Source: Enterococcus raffinosus
GTDB lineage: Bacteria; Bacillota; Bacilli; Lactobacillales; Enterococcaceae
Reading direction: 5' to 3'
Assembly: GCF_001886185.1 (NCBI RefSeq)
Contig: NZ_JXLA01000006.1
Span: 62,001-126,000, forward strand
Length of the DNA stretch: 64,000 nt
Position 1 is the first letter of the stretch, and every line of letters starts with the position of its first letter. Positions 48,350 through 57,577 of this stretch are shown piece by piece. A program made the translations under genes and the position numbers. The notes under the pieces were generated by a model that saw only the letters and a program-made list of their open reading frames with translations, had not been told where the DNA came from and ran no database searches.

Positions 48350-49621
48350 ATGAAACTATTGAAAAATAAATCAGGGCTAAGTGGTACATTGACTGTACCA
48401 GCAGATAAATCTATTTCACATCGCAGCATTATGTTTGGCGCAATCAGTCATGGGAAGACAACAATTCATAATTTTTTAAGAGCGGAGGATTGTCTGAGCA
48501 CCGTCGCTGTCTTTAAAGCCTTAGGTGTTACGATCGACGATGACGGCGAAGTGATAAGCATTGAAGGAAAAGGCTTTAAGCATCTACAAGCACCCCAGCA
48601 GATTTTAGACGCTGGAAACTCCGGCACGACAATGCGCTTGGTCTTAGGAATATTGGCCGGCCAAACTTTTCATTCGAAAATCGCTGGCGATGCATCCTTG
48701 AATCGTCGACCGATGGAACGTGTCATGGGACCGTTGAGAATGATGGGAGGCAATCTTCAAGGAGAACAAGGCAGTGAATTTCCTCCGATTGAAATTGAAG
48801 GAGGTCCATTATCAGCGATCACCTACGAAATGCCCATCGCGAGTGCACAAGTAAAATCTGCGATTCTTTTCGCAGCATTACAGGCTGAAGGTTTGACTAC
48901 TATTATTGAAAAAGAAAAATCACGCAATCATACAGAAGAAATGATCAAACAATTCGGCGGAAACATTTCGGTAGAGGATAAAACAATTACTGTGTCAGGC
49001 GGACAACAGCTTGTCGGGCAGGAAGTAACTGTTCCTGGAGACATTTCGTCGGCTGCTTTCTATCTAGTCGCTGCTACTTTGTTAGCCGATAGCGACCTTC
49101 AATTGAAGCACGTGGGAATCAATCCTACACGAACAGGAATTTTAGATGTGCTACAAGAAATGGGTGCAGATATTCAAGAAGGCTCGGTTGATTCGCAAAA
49201 TCAGGCAGCAGACTTACAAATCAAAGCAGCACCGTTAAAGGCTGTGGAGATTAAGGGAGAAATTATTCCCCGCTTGATTGATGAGCTTCCAGTAATCGCA
49301 TTAGCAGCAACTCAAGCAGAGGGAACGACAGTCATCCGAGACGCGGAAGAATTAAAAGTAAAGGAAACCAATCGGATCGACGCAACGGCTCAAGAATTAA
49401 ACAAATTAGGAGCAAACATCGAAACAACAGAGGATGGCCTGATTATTCATGGTCCAACACCATTGCATGGCGGCACTGTTGATAGTCACGGGGATCACCG
49501 CATCGGTATGATGCTTCAAATCGCCGCTTTATTGACAGATGATATCGTAGAACTCAATAATCCTGAAGCGATTAATATCTCTTATCCAAACTTTTTTAAT
49601 GATCTAGCGTCATTGATATAG
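48350..49621 (+). CDS. aroA: 3-phosphoshikimate 1-carboxyvinyltransferase (EPSP synthase)
   Basis: This is a 423-residue EPSP synthase. It contains the [14 protein letters not shown] segment near residue 21, [12 protein letters not shown] (the PEP/glyphosate-site region) and SLNRRPM. The G in N-S-G-T is retained and Gly follows at the next conserved site, but I cannot assign glyphosate class from sequence alone. It begins four bases after tyrA with AAGGAG. Confidence 0.97.
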   Translation: MKLLKNKSGLSGTLTVPADKSISHRSIMFGAISHGKTTIHNFLRAEDCLSTVAVFKALGVTIDDDGEVISIEGKGFKHLQAPQQILDAGNSGTTMRLVLGILAGQTFHSKIAGDASLNRRPMERVMGPLRMMGGNLQGEQGSEFPPIEIEGGPLSAITYEMPIASAQVKSAILFAALQAEGLTTIIEKEKSRNHTEEMIKQFGGNISVEDKTITVSGGQQLVGQEVTVPGDISSAAFYLVAATLLADSDLQLKHVGINPTRTGILDVLQEMGADIQEGSVDSQNQAADLQIKAAPLKAVEIKGEIIPRLIDELPVIALAATQAEGTTVIRDAEELKVKETNRIDATAQELNKLGANIETTEDGLIIHGPTPLHGGTVDSHGDHRIGMMLQIAALLTDDIVELNNPEAINISYPNFFNDLASLI

Positions 49622-49687
49622 CTTTAGTAAAAAATGAAGGTTGATGTTTTTAATTATAAAGTACTCAAAATGAATGGAGAATGCCTA

Positions 49688-50197
49688 ATGGAATCAATTG
49701 TCTTGATCGGCTTTATGGGAGCTGGAAAAACTACGATTAGTAAAGAACTTGCAACGACGTTAAATGCCCGTGTGGTAGACATGGATGATGTTTTAGTTGA
49801 ACGGATCGGTCAGCCGATCAGCGAATATTTTGAAGAACACGGAGAAGCTTCTTTCCGAGAACATGAAACAAATCTTTTAAAGGAAGCGTTGAATGAAGAA
49901 TCTGTCATTGCTACAGGCGGCGGCGTGATTCTTCAAAAGGAAAATCAAAAAGTTTTGTCCGATAAATTAGTTGTTTATCTAAAAGCAGATGCAAATGTAC
50001 TGGTCAAAAGAATTCGGGAAGACAAGGTGAATGTTCGACCACTAGCGATTAAAAATGATGATGGAGATTTGAAGCGTTTATTCTTTTCAAGAGAAAAGCT
50101 TTACGAAAAACTTGCCAAAATTACTGTAGATACTTCAGAAAAACTGCCAAAGGATATTGTTAGTGAAATCATTCAGCAGGTTGAGGTTGCATCATAA
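49688..50197 (+). CDS. aroK: Shikimate kinase
   Basis: This is a 169-residue P-loop kinase. Walker A is GFMGAGKTT at residues 8-16, then D-M-D-D, and GGGVI of the substrate-binding part. The start is the ATG at 49688, with ATGGAG upstream; the longer open frame (from 49634) has no similarity. Its stop overlaps the pheA start (TAATG). Confidence 0.95.
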   Translation: MESIVLIGFMGAGKTTISKELATTLNARVVDMDDVLVERIGQPISEYFEEHGEASFREHETNLLKEALNEESVIATGGGVILQKENQKVLSDKLVVYLKADANVLVKRIREDKVNVRPLAIKNDDGDLKRLFFSREKLYEKLAKITVDTSEKLPKDIVSEIIQQVEVAS

Positions 50198-51045
50198 TGA
50201 AAGTTGGTTATTTGGGACCTAGGGGCTCATTTACCTATAGCGCGGCAGGAAATTTTTTCAATGATGAAGTCCTCCTGCCCTATGAATCCCTTACAGCATT
50301 ATTGGAAGAGCAACGTAAAGGAGCATTAGACTATTGTGTCGTTCCCATTGAAAATACGATTGAAGGTTCTGTGTTACCGACTCTTGACCTAATTTTCCAA
50401 ACGCTGCCGACAATTCAAGCAGAGATCGTGCTTCCTATCCAGCAGCAGTTAATGGTCCATCCTGCGCATGCTGAAACTTGGGAGAAAACTGAGCTTATTT
50501 GTAGCCATCAGCAAGCCTTAGCACAATCTCAAGTATTTCTGATGAAGCACTTTCCTACTGTAGACATTGAGCAGATCGGTTCTACAGCACAAGGAGCTCA
50601 AAAGGTCGCTGATCATCCGAACCAGCGCTATGCAGCAATCGGGTCCCGTGACGCAGCGGAACAGTTTGGGTTAACGATTGTCCAAGAAAACATTCAATCC
50701 ATCAGTGAAAATGAAACGCGTTTTTGGGTACTCGGGGAACACCCCCTAACAGGAGATTTACCTCAAGGGAAAAATAAGGCTACTCTTCTATTTGATTTAG
50801 CTTCGGATCATCCGGGCGCATTGTATCAATGCTTAGCTATTTTTGCAGCAGAGAGCATTAATTTAACCAAAATTGAATCTCGCACACAAAAGACAAAGCT
50901 AGGAGAATATTTTTTCATTATTGACTTGGAAACGCCCGAAACAGAAAAACTCAGCAGAGTATTGCTTCAATTAAAAGAGAAAAACTTCGCAGTCACATTG
51001 ATCGGCGATTATCCAACATATCTTCCAAAGGTTAGAAAATCTTAG
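50197..51045 (+). CDS. pheA: Prephenate dehydratase
   Basis: This is a 282-residue phenylalanine-branch enzyme. It starts with GYLGPRGSFTYSAA, has P-I-E-N-T-I-E-G-S-V and ends in an ACT regulatory domain (from KATLLFDLASDHPGAL to the C-terminus) with the E-S-R motif that binds Phe. It has no chorismate mutase domain. It is the last gene of the operon. Confidence 0.95.
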   Translation: MKVGYLGPRGSFTYSAAGNFFNDEVLLPYESLTALLEEQRKGALDYCVVPIENTIEGSVLPTLDLIFQTLPTIQAEIVLPIQQQLMVHPAHAETWEKTELICSHQQALAQSQVFLMKHFPTVDIEQIGSTAQGAQKVADHPNQRYAAIGSRDAAEQFGLTIVQENIQSISENETRFWVLGEHPLTGDLPQGKNKATLLFDLASDHPGALYQCLAIFAAESINLTKIESRTQKTKLGEYFFIIDLETPETEKLSRVLLQLKEKNFAVTLIGDYPTYLPKVRKS

Positions 51046-51070
51046 TAGTTAAGGTTTTCTAATTTTTTTT
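51032..51070 (+). terminator. aro operon terminator (overlaps the pheA end)
   Basis: Arms TTAGAAAATC (51032-51041) and GGTTTTCTAA (51053-51062) followed by T8. The pheA stop codon lies in the loop. Confidence 0.75.
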
Positions 51071-51141
51071 GGGAAAAATAAGACAAAGTGCAGATGATTT
51101 GCTATTTTATTAATAATAGTAATGAGATGAAGAGGTGCACT

Positions 51142-52323
51142 ATGAGCCGAATGGATAAATATAAGAAGATTCATGAGGAAAGTCAGAAGGAGGAGAAAAA
51201 ACCTTTTGGCTTTCGTCGTGAAATGAAGAAGAACGAAAAAGCAGACCAAGAACCGTTACACTATGAAGAGCCACAAGAATCCTATAGAGAACCAGAAGAA
51301 GAGTTTTACTATGAGGATCATTATCAAGAGCCAAAGAAAAAAGGATTCAACGTCAAATTCCCGACATTTAGAAATCCCCTTAAGAATCCTTTTAAACGAA
51401 AGCCCAAAAATCCTTATGAACAGAAACCAAAGAAAAAGCGAAGTTGGCGCCGAAGGGTAATTATGATTTTGGTTGTTCTTTTAGGGTATTCTGTCATTTC
51501 TTTCGGTATCGGGAATTTCGCTGCAAAGCACGATTCCTCAATGCCAAAAATTGAGACACAAGAGTTTAATGGCGCGACATCGGAAAATGGGAAACGCAAT
51601 ATTTTGCTTTTGGGTAGTGATACCCGTGATAACATCAGTGGGCGCTCTGATTCAATGATGGTGCTGCAAGTTGATGGCTTCGGAAAAGCCAAGCTTGTCT
51701 CATTTATGCGAGACATGTATGTCAATATTCCTGGTGTTGGTCAAAACAAGTTGAATGCAGCTTATGCTTATGGGGGAGCGGATCTCGTCCGTCAAACCTT
51801 AAAAGAGAATTTTGGAATCGATTGTCGCTATTATGCCATGGTGGACTTTCAGACGTTTGAAAAAGGCGTAGATGCCTTGTTCCCTCGCGGTGTTCAAATT
51901 GATGCTGAAAAGGACATGAGCTCATATATTGATGCACCTATTAGTAAAGGTCCGCAACGAATGGACGGTCATACCTTATTGAACTATGCTCGTTTCCGAA
52001 TGGATGAAGAAGGTGACTTCGGACGCGTACGCAGGCAACAGCAAGTAATGCAATCTGTTTTTGGACAGCTGATCAATCCTTTGGTTTTACTACGCGGTCC
52101 TTATGCTGCAGGAAAAATTTGGGGCTATCTTTCAACCGATATGCCCAACACATACGTTTTGACGCATCTATTCAATTTCGGTAAAGCTGTGGTCGGAATC
52201 GATCGCTTGACCTTACCAGTGGATGGTTCATGGTCTTATATCGATACCGCTAATGCCGGCAGTGCCTTAGCAGTTGATACAAACCAAAATGCACAAGCAG
52301 CTCAAGAGTTTTTAGGGAAGTAA
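51142..52323 (+). CDS. LytR-CpsA-Psr (LCP) family cell wall glycopolymer ligase
   Basis: This is a 393-residue LCP protein that transfers glycopolymers from undecaprenyl phosphate to peptidoglycan. It has a long cytoplasmic acidic/basic N-terminus (residues 1-105), one membrane helix (about 109-128) and an extracellular LCP domain (LLLGSDTRDN, then DSMMVLQVDG, R-D-M-Y-V and NKLNAAYAYGG). The start is the ATG at 51142 behind AGAGGTG. In E. faecalis the gene in this position is called psr; I make no claim that it represses PBP synthesis. Confidence 0.9.
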   Translation: MSRMDKYKKIHEESQKEEKKPFGFRREMKKNEKADQEPLHYEEPQESYREPEEEFYYEDHYQEPKKKGFNVKFPTFRNPLKNPFKRKPKNPYEQKPKKKRSWRRRVIMILVVLLGYSVISFGIGNFAAKHDSSMPKIETQEFNGATSENGKRNILLLGSDTRDNISGRSDSMMVLQVDGFGKAKLVSFMRDMYVNIPGVGQNKLNAAYAYGGADLVRQTLKENFGIDCRYYAMVDFQTFEKGVDALFPRGVQIDAEKDMSSYIDAPISKGPQRMDGHTLLNYARFRMDEEGDFGRVRRQQQVMQSVFGQLINPLVLLRGPYAAGKIWGYLSTDMPNTYVLTHLFNFGKAVVGIDRLTLPVDGSWSYIDTANAGSALAVDTNQNAQAAQEFLGK

Positions 52324-52402
52324 TCGGATTTTGATTCCCATCAATCTATGAATATGCTATATTATAATTATTGTAAATTTTGATTGAAACGAGGAAGCGA
52401 CT

Positions 52403-53248
52403 ATGAAATTAGCGATCGTGACAGATAGCACTGCTTATCTGAATGAACGCACGCGCAATCATAAAGATTTATTCATCATTCCAATTCCTGTCATCATCGA
52501 TGGTGAGCCATTTGAAGAAGGCGTAGATATTGGCTATGAGGAATTTTATCAGAAACTAAAAAATAGCAAGGATTTCCCAAAAACATCACAACCCGTTTTA
52601 GGTGAAGTCTACGAATTGTATCGCTCAATTAAGGAACAAGGATACGACACGGTAATTAGTATTCATTTATCAGAGGGTATCTCTGGTTTTGTCCGTACTT
52701 TGACAGCGATCAAAGATGACATTGAAGGACTGCAGGTTATCCCTTATGATTCAAAGATTACAAGTGTCCCAATGGGGTATATGGTAGAAAAAGCTTTGGA
52801 AATGAGTGATCAAGGAAAACCATTAGACGATGTATTAGCAGCAGTTGATCAAATTCGTGATACTACAAATGCGTATATCATTGTTGATGATTTAGATAAT
52901 TTGGTCCGTGGAGGTCGTTTAACCAATGGCGCTGCGATCATCGGCGGTTTATTGAAAATTAAACCAATCCTAACCTTTGAAGATGGAAAGATTGTTTTAG
53001 CTGAAAAGATCCGTTCATTAAAGAAAGCGTTGCAGCGTACTGAAGAAATCATCGAGGAACGCCGTCAAGAAAACGAATCTGAGTTAAGAATTTATGTCAT
53101 TCACGGAAATAATCCAGAACTTGCTCAACAGGAATATGAAAAGCTACGTGAAAAGTATCCAGATGCAACGATTGACATTGGAACATTCGGGCCTGTCATC
53201 GGTACCCACTTAGGGGATAAAGCCATCGCCCTCGGCGTAGCCAAATAG
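52403..53248 (+). CDS. DegV family fatty-acid binding protein
   Basis: This is a 281-residue DegV protein, a FakB-type binder of fatty acids that works with FakA kinase. It begins with KLAIVTDSTAYL (the usual TDS(T/S) motif), has T-S-Q-P and I-H-L-S-E-G-I-S-G, and a downstream V-R-G-G-R-L-T-N segment. The ATG is preceded by GAGGAAG. It is closed by its own terminator. No FakA gene is in the window. Confidence 0.93.
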   Translation: MKLAIVTDSTAYLNERTRNHKDLFIIPIPVIIDGEPFEEGVDIGYEEFYQKLKNSKDFPKTSQPVLGEVYELYRSIKEQGYDTVISIHLSEGISGFVRTLTAIKDDIEGLQVIPYDSKITSVPMGYMVEKALEMSDQGKPLDDVLAAVDQIRDTTNAYIIVDDLDNLVRGGRLTNGAAIIGGLLKIKPILTFEDGKIVLAEKIRSLKKALQRTEEIIEERRQENESELRIYVIHGNNPELAQQEYEKLREKYPDATIDIGTFGPVIGTHLGDKAIALGVAK

Positions 53249-53253
53249 CATGC

Positions 53254-53286
53254 AACTCACTAACAATGTTAGTGAGTTTTTCTTTT
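53254..53286 (+). terminator. Terminator of the DegV gene
   Basis: Arms AACTCACTAAC (53254-53264) and GTTAGTGAGTT (53268-53278) with a three-base loop and T-run. Confidence 0.85.
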
Positions 53287-53333
53287 TATCAAAAAGGCAA
53301 TTCCCGGCTCAAAAAAAATAATATTCATTCATA

Positions 53334-53446
53334 CGCTTCACACAAGACAATCAATAGTGACGTTTAGCTTAATGGTATACGCAACGAACATAAAACTCAT
53401 TTTTTATGGGTTACAAAAAATGATTACTTAAATAGGAGTTAGTTGC
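53334..53446. repeat. 113-nt tandem repeat, copy 1
   Basis: This copy shares with copy 2 (159 bases downstream) the segments CACACAAGACAA, TTAATGGTATACGCAAC and a nearly perfect 3' part of about 65 bases. It can fold a hairpin TCATTTTTT / AAAAAATGA (9 bp) with outer pairing GCAAC / GTTGC. The 5' hairpin seen in copy 2 is weaker here (one mismatch). It may be a structured RNA; nothing codes here convincingly. Confidence 0.7.
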
Positions 53447-53492
53447 CAGTTAAACTTTTCCCAGTCTATAAAAAAGTAAAAGGTAAAACAAA

Positions 53493-53605
53493 CGCTCCAC
53501 ACAAGACAAGTAACAAAAGCGTATAGTTTAATGGTATACGCAACAAACATAAAACTCATTTTTTATGGGTTACAAAAAATGATTACTTAAATAGGAGTTA
53601 GTTGC
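53493..53605. repeat. 113-nt tandem repeat, copy 2
   Basis: This copy has the same length and order of elements as copy 1 without indels. It has a perfect 7-bp hairpin GCGTATA / TATACGC with loop GTTTAATGG, and the same TCATTTTTT / AAAAAATGA hairpin. It lies 140 bases before the DUF6530-like gene. The rest of the 497-base intergenic stretch is A/T-rich. Confidence 0.7.
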
Positions 53606-53745
53606 AAAAATCATTGGAATTGCGTATTCTTTCTTCATCAGTAGTTTAGTAATTTACTAATTCACTAAAGAGTGATCAAACAGATTAATCGCCTGTTTGA
53701 TTCCATTCAACTAGAATATTAATGAGGTCATTAGGAGGAGTAGCA

Positions 53746-54225
53746 ATGAAAATACCAACGAATTTAAAACATAAACCTGTATTTTTAGTAGAAGATTACG
53801 ATAAAATCGATGGTCACCATGCTTGGGAAAGTGATGCAAAAGGGTTAACTTTAGGGTTGGCTCAATGGAACGATCGTGGACGAGTGGACATTTCTGGAAA
53901 AGTTTGGCGACACACCGGTGAAAAATGGTCCCGTCAATCCGAGGAATTACCAATTACTCGGATTTTAGATTTAGCCATTTTAGTAGCTCAATCAAGTATT
54001 TATTTACAAGATGCTTATCGCTATGAAAAATTTTATGATCCAGAAGATCCTAAAGTAGATATTATTGGTCTTCAAGGAGGACGAATGGAAGTCAAAGTCG
54101 ATACAGAAAATCCAAAAATTGATGAAGATATCATTTTATTCAATGACACGATGAACAAGGATGGTGACTTGATCGCCCAACGCTATCGCACATTAAAACG
54201 CCTACTTGACGAATTAGGCTATTAG
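53746..54225 (+). CDS. DUF6530-like protein
   Basis: This is a 159-residue protein of unknown function. It starts MKIPTNLKHKPVFLVEDYD and carries A-K-G-L-T-L-G-L-A-Q-W-N-D-R-G, W-R-H-T-G-E-K-W-S-R-Q-S-E-E-L-P and ending L-L-D-E-L-G-Y; this pattern recalls the DUF6530 family, from memory. No signal or membrane helix is seen. The ATG follows TTAGGAGGAG. It is 24 bases upstream of the AAA+/VWA gene, so the two are probably one transcript and functionally linked. Confidence 0.65.
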   Translation: MKIPTNLKHKPVFLVEDYDKIDGHHAWESDAKGLTLGLAQWNDRGRVDISGKVWRHTGEKWSRQSEELPITRILDLAILVAQSSIYLQDAYRYEKFYDPEDPKVDIIGLQGGRMEVKVDTENPKIDEDIILFNDTMNKDGDLIAQRYRTLKRLLDELGY

Positions 54226-54249
54226 AAATTAAGTAATGAGGTGAAGAGA

Positions 54250-56481
54250 ATGGAAAATACTTTTGTCATTACAGAAGGACGAAAGTTTACCAAAGTTGAA
54301 CAGCAAATGATCTGGCGAAAGCCGGCTAGTCACAAAACCAGTGAGGAAGAAGTAAGAATCGCGTCAGAGATTAAAAATAATTGGTTCGATCCAGAAATGA
54401 AAATAATGAATGTTTTACTTGAGGGTGATGCTGGTTCCGGCAAGACGCAATTAGCACGTGCCTTATCAGATGATCTGCAACTTCCTTATACCAAGGTTAC
54501 TTGTTTTGCCGATATGGATAAGACGGATGTCTTTGGCGCGCTATTACCTGTCGTCATAGCCGATGATAATGAAGACCAAGAATTGTTAGAAGCCATTTAT
54601 CAGACAGATTCTTTGCAAGAGGTACTTTCAGTAATCGAAAAGCACTTTCAAATTACTGAGGAACAGGCTAGAGAACGATTAAGCAATCTGATCGAGCGAA
54701 TCGACCAAGAGGACTATCCAACCAATGTGGAGTATAAGTTCTATCCTTCAGAAATTGTCCGCGCGATGCAAAAAGGGTACCTATTAGAAATACAAGAACC
54801 TACTGTAATTCGTGACGCTTCGGTTTTAGTCGCATTGAACTCTGCACTAGAGCCAAATGGTCTGCTGAATATTCCAACTGGAATCATTCGCAGACATCCA
54901 GATTGTGTGGTCATTATTACCACAAATCGAAACTATCAAGGCAATCGTCCTCTGAATGAATCTTTACGTGACCGAGTACAGCACGCTGAAAAAATGGATC
55001 TCCCTTCAATCGAAGTCATGATTGAGCGCGCGATTGCAAAAACAAATTTTTCAGATCGGGATTACCTAGAGATTATGGCAGAAATCATCCGTTTACTGGA
55101 TGAAACAGCTAAGGCGAATGCTATTAAGGGCGTTGCAGGGATGCGCTCCTATTTCTTCTGGGTCAACAGTTTAAAGCAAGGGCAGGACCCTTTAGAAAGT
55201 ATATTTCCTAAAGTCCTTTACAAATTAACAACGGACGAAACAGAATTAAAAATTCTGCAGGAGGCTTTAGAACAAAGCAAGCTGTTAACTGAGCTTCAAC
55301 AAGTAAGAAACCAGCAAAAACTAAGACAGGGCAGGAGAGTCAGCCAGGCTGAAGCGGATCAACGAAATATCTTTGAAGAAGCAGAAGAGGCGACCTTGAA
55401 AAACGAGGCAATAGAAATGGACGACGCCACTGAGAATAAAGAAACAAAAATAGAGGAAGCTGCTGAAAAAGAAAAAACAAAGGCCGAAGCAGCAACTATT
55501 TCTGATGAGGCAGAAAGAGGAGAATCTGAAGCAGAAAGCACGAGCGCTTCAGTAGATGAGGAAGATAAGGTTGGTTCAGCTATGTCGCTAGATGAAATGA
55601 CCGAATTGGACAAGACGATTCGAAAAGAACGTAATCGTGAAATTCGAGAAAGCTTAAAAGAAACGATACACGCTAAAGAAGGAACCATTCTTCATCGACC
55701 AACTATCAATGAAGCCGCCATTAAAGACGGTCAAGAACTAACACAACAGGTACTGCCCGAGGTAGACAGCTTAAGCCGTGTAATAAATGATCTATTAAAT
55801 AAAGAAGTTAGCAATGACTTCTCGACTGGAAAATATTATGGTGCGCGTTTTAATCCGAGCCATGTTGCTTACGGAGACTTGAGAAATTTTGATAAGAAGA
55901 ATCCGCCTAGTGAACAGCCTTCATTAGCATTAGCTGTTCGGGTGGATGAATCTGGTTCGATGCTGCGAGACGACCGCATCCAAAATGCGAAATTAGCAGC
56001 AGTTGCTTTAAGTCTTTTTGCAGAGAAAACCAATATACCACTGATGCTTTACGGCGATTCAGCGGATCTTAGCCAGCGTGAAAAAACATCCATTTATTCT
56101 TACAAAGAATTTGAAGATGGCTATGATTTCATGGCAGCTAAGATTTCTACCATGAAACCACGACAAAACAACCGTGATGGTGTCCCCCTTCGATTATTAG
56201 CCGAAAAATTAAGCCAGCAAGCTGCTGATACGAAGGTTTTACTTTCAATCAGTGATGGTCAACCGAAAGCCTTACCGGATTATACTGGTGAAAAAGCAAA
56301 GCAAGATATTCAATCTGTTTTAGATGACTACGAACGAAAAGGCATCTTATTCATCGCTTGCGCCATCGGTGAGGACAAAGAGCAATTAAGAAACTTATAC
56401 GGAGAGAACAACTTTGTTGATATCTCTGATATTTCAACGTTGCCGCAACAACTTCTTCAATTGATTGCTCGATTTGTATAA
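54250..56481 (+). CDS. MoxR-like AAA+ ATPase fused to a VWA domain
   Basis: This is a 743-residue protein. The N-terminal AAA+ module (residues about 45-330) has Walker A G-D-A-G-S-G-K-T and a sensor segment C-V-V-I-I-T-T-N-R-N. A Glu/Lys-rich low-complexity linker follows (about 370-490). The C-terminal VWA domain has the MIDAS motif D-E-S-G-S-M and later D-G-Q-P, T-x-x-x-x pattern. MoxR and VWA proteins usually are separate neighbours that act as a chaperone-like pair; here they are fused. The ATG at 54250 follows AGGTGAAG; a GTG at 54241 is an alternative. Confidence 0.85.
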   Translation: MENTFVITEGRKFTKVEQQMIWRKPASHKTSEEEVRIASEIKNNWFDPEMKIMNVLLEGDAGSGKTQLARALSDDLQLPYTKVTCFADMDKTDVFGALLPVVIADDNEDQELLEAIYQTDSLQEVLSVIEKHFQITEEQARERLSNLIERIDQEDYPTNVEYKFYPSEIVRAMQKGYLLEIQEPTVIRDASVLVALNSALEPNGLLNIPTGIIRRHPDCVVIITTNRNYQGNRPLNESLRDRVQHAEKMDLPSIEVMIERAIAKTNFSDRDYLEIMAEIIRLLDETAKANAIKGVAGMRSYFFWVNSLKQGQDPLESIFPKVLYKLTTDETELKILQEALEQSKLLTELQQVRNQQKLRQGRRVSQAEADQRNIFEEAEEATLKNEAIEMDDATENKETKIEEAAEKEKTKAEAATISDEAERGESEAESTSASVDEEDKVGSAMSLDEMTELDKTIRKERNREIRESLKETIHAKEGTILHRPTINEAAIKDGQELTQQVLPEVDSLSRVINDLLNKEVSNDFSTGKYYGARFNPSHVAYGDLRNFDKKNPPSEQPSLALAVRVDESGSMLRDDRIQNAKLAAVALSLFAEKTNIPLMLYGDSADLSQREKTSIYSYKEFEDGYDFMAAKISTMKPRQNNRDGVPLRLLAEKLSQQAADTKVLLSISDGQPKALPDYTGEKAKQDIQSVLDDYERKGILFIACAIGEDKEQLRNLYGENNFVDISDISTLPQQLLQLIARFV

Positions 56482-56518
56482 AAAAATTCCCTGCGTAGAA
56501 GTTCGCAGGGAATTTTTT
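56481..56518. terminator. Bidirectional terminator between convergent genes
   Basis: Arms AAAAAATTCCCTGCG and CGCAGGGAATTTTTT are perfectly complementary, with an eight-base loop. They serve the AAA+/VWA gene and the TIGR01440 gene. Confidence 0.9.
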
Positions 56519-56520
56519 TA

Positions 56521-57060
56521 CTAATAAGTCGCACGAGGGCCTCCAATGTATTTAGGACGGCTACGCAAAGCAGTGACATGAGCACCGCCTAATTCATGAA
56601 AAGAGGGACGAACAGGCACCTGAACATACTTTACATGCATGCCAATTGAAGTATCGCCAATATCAATGCCTGCTTGGGCGACAATGTGTTCAACTTCGAC
56701 AGGGTCCGTGAATTGCTCAAAAGCAGCCACAGAACAAGAACCGCCTGCGTGTAAAGCGGGTTTGACTGAAACAATTTCCCAATCTTTTTTCTCAGCAAGC
56801 TCACGCTCCACAACGACTGCGCGATTAATATGTTCACAGCCTTGTACTGCCAAATATATTTTTTTTGGATCAAGAATGGATTTTAAGGTTTCGATTACCC
56901 ATTGTCCGACCTCTTGACTAGAGTTTTTCCCAATAGTGCCGCCAACGATCTCACTTGTTGTGCAACCAAGGACGAAAGTATCACCTGCTTTAAGATTAGC
57001 TGCTTCTAAAACATCCTTCGTAATCGTTGTTAATTGTTGTTGTAATTTTTCTTTTTCCAT
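56521..57060 (-). CDS. TIGR01440 / UPF0340 family protein
   Basis: This is a 179-residue protein of the YwlG-like UPF0340 family. Landmarks are [30 protein letters not shown], the segment [11 protein letters not shown] and [18 protein letters not shown] at the end. Its function is unknown; in Lactobacillales it is often found next to a vitamin B6 kinase and an ECF S component, as here. The start follows GGAAG on the minus strand. It ends the probable three-gene unit. Confidence 0.88.
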   Translation of the reverse strand: MEKEKLQQQLTTITKDVLEAANLKAGDTFVLGCTTSEIVGGTIGKNSSQEVGQWVIETLKSILDPKKIYLAVQGCEHINRAVVVERELAEKKDWEIVSVKPALHAGGSCSVAAFEQFTDPVEVEHIVAQAGIDIGDTSIGMHVKYVQVPVRPSFHELGGAHVTALRSRPKYIGGPRATY

Positions 57061-57082
57061 TTGAATGACTTCCTTCTATTAA

Positions 57083-57577
57083 CTATTTATATTGAGGATG
57101 GCGTAATACCCTCTGCAATGCATGAAAAAGAGGGACTGTCACCACGATACCAAAAATATTTTGTATGCAATTCCCTGGTAATGAGGCTAAACCGGCTGGC
57201 CAGCCAAATAAGAAGGTCGTTGCTAACGCATAACCGATGATCATGAACAAGCTCGCAAAAAAGAACCCTATAACAAGCCCTTTCTTATTTGGATACTTGG
57301 AATAGAAATGTCCTAAGATCAACCCTTGAACACCATGAATAATGATCGAAAAAATTGCCCATTCGGGATATCCTGAGATCAGGTCAATCAAACCACCGCT
57401 TAATGCACCAACCAAAAGTCCACCACTTGGACCAAAAAGCAACGCAGAAGCATAAATTCCTACTTCACAAAGTGTGACAAATCCCTTGGTAGCAGGAATA
57501 GGGATGATAAATAGAATTGATAAGGTAACAGTCAATGCGACCATCATAGCAAGCTTTGTCATCTCTTTTGTTTTCAT
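57083..57577 (-). CDS. ECF transporter substrate-binding (S) component, likely pyridoxine
   Basis: This is a 164-residue protein with about six membrane helices, the ECF S-component fold. It begins MKTKEMTKLAMMVALT, the interaction motif for EcfT-type modules (A-x-x-x-A pattern in helix 1). It overlaps the kinase gene by four bases (ATGA), which ties it to vitamin B6 (or thiamine precursor) uptake. The start is the ATG at 57575-57577 behind GGAGG; the longer frame lacks a site. The exact ligand is inferred from the neighbour. Confidence 0.8.
   Translation of the reverse strand: MKTKEMTKLAMMVALTVTLSILFIIPIPATKGFVTLCEVGIYASALLFGPSGGLLVGALSGGLIDLISGYPEWAIFSIIIHGVQGLILGHFYSKYPNKKGLVIGFFFASLFMIIGYALATTFLFGWPAGLASLPGNCIQNIFGIVVTVPLFHALQRVLRHPQYK

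Noticed and set aside
53371-53431. 19-codon ORF (MVYATNIKLIFYGLQKMIT) found in both 113-nt repeats
   Set aside because: The two copies give the same peptide, but there is no RBS and the base conservation extends beyond the frame, which suits an RNA element better.
53511-53539. tRNA-like D-arm in the second repeat
   Set aside because: GTTTAATGG looks like a D-loop, but no acceptor, anticodon or T arm can be drawn around it.
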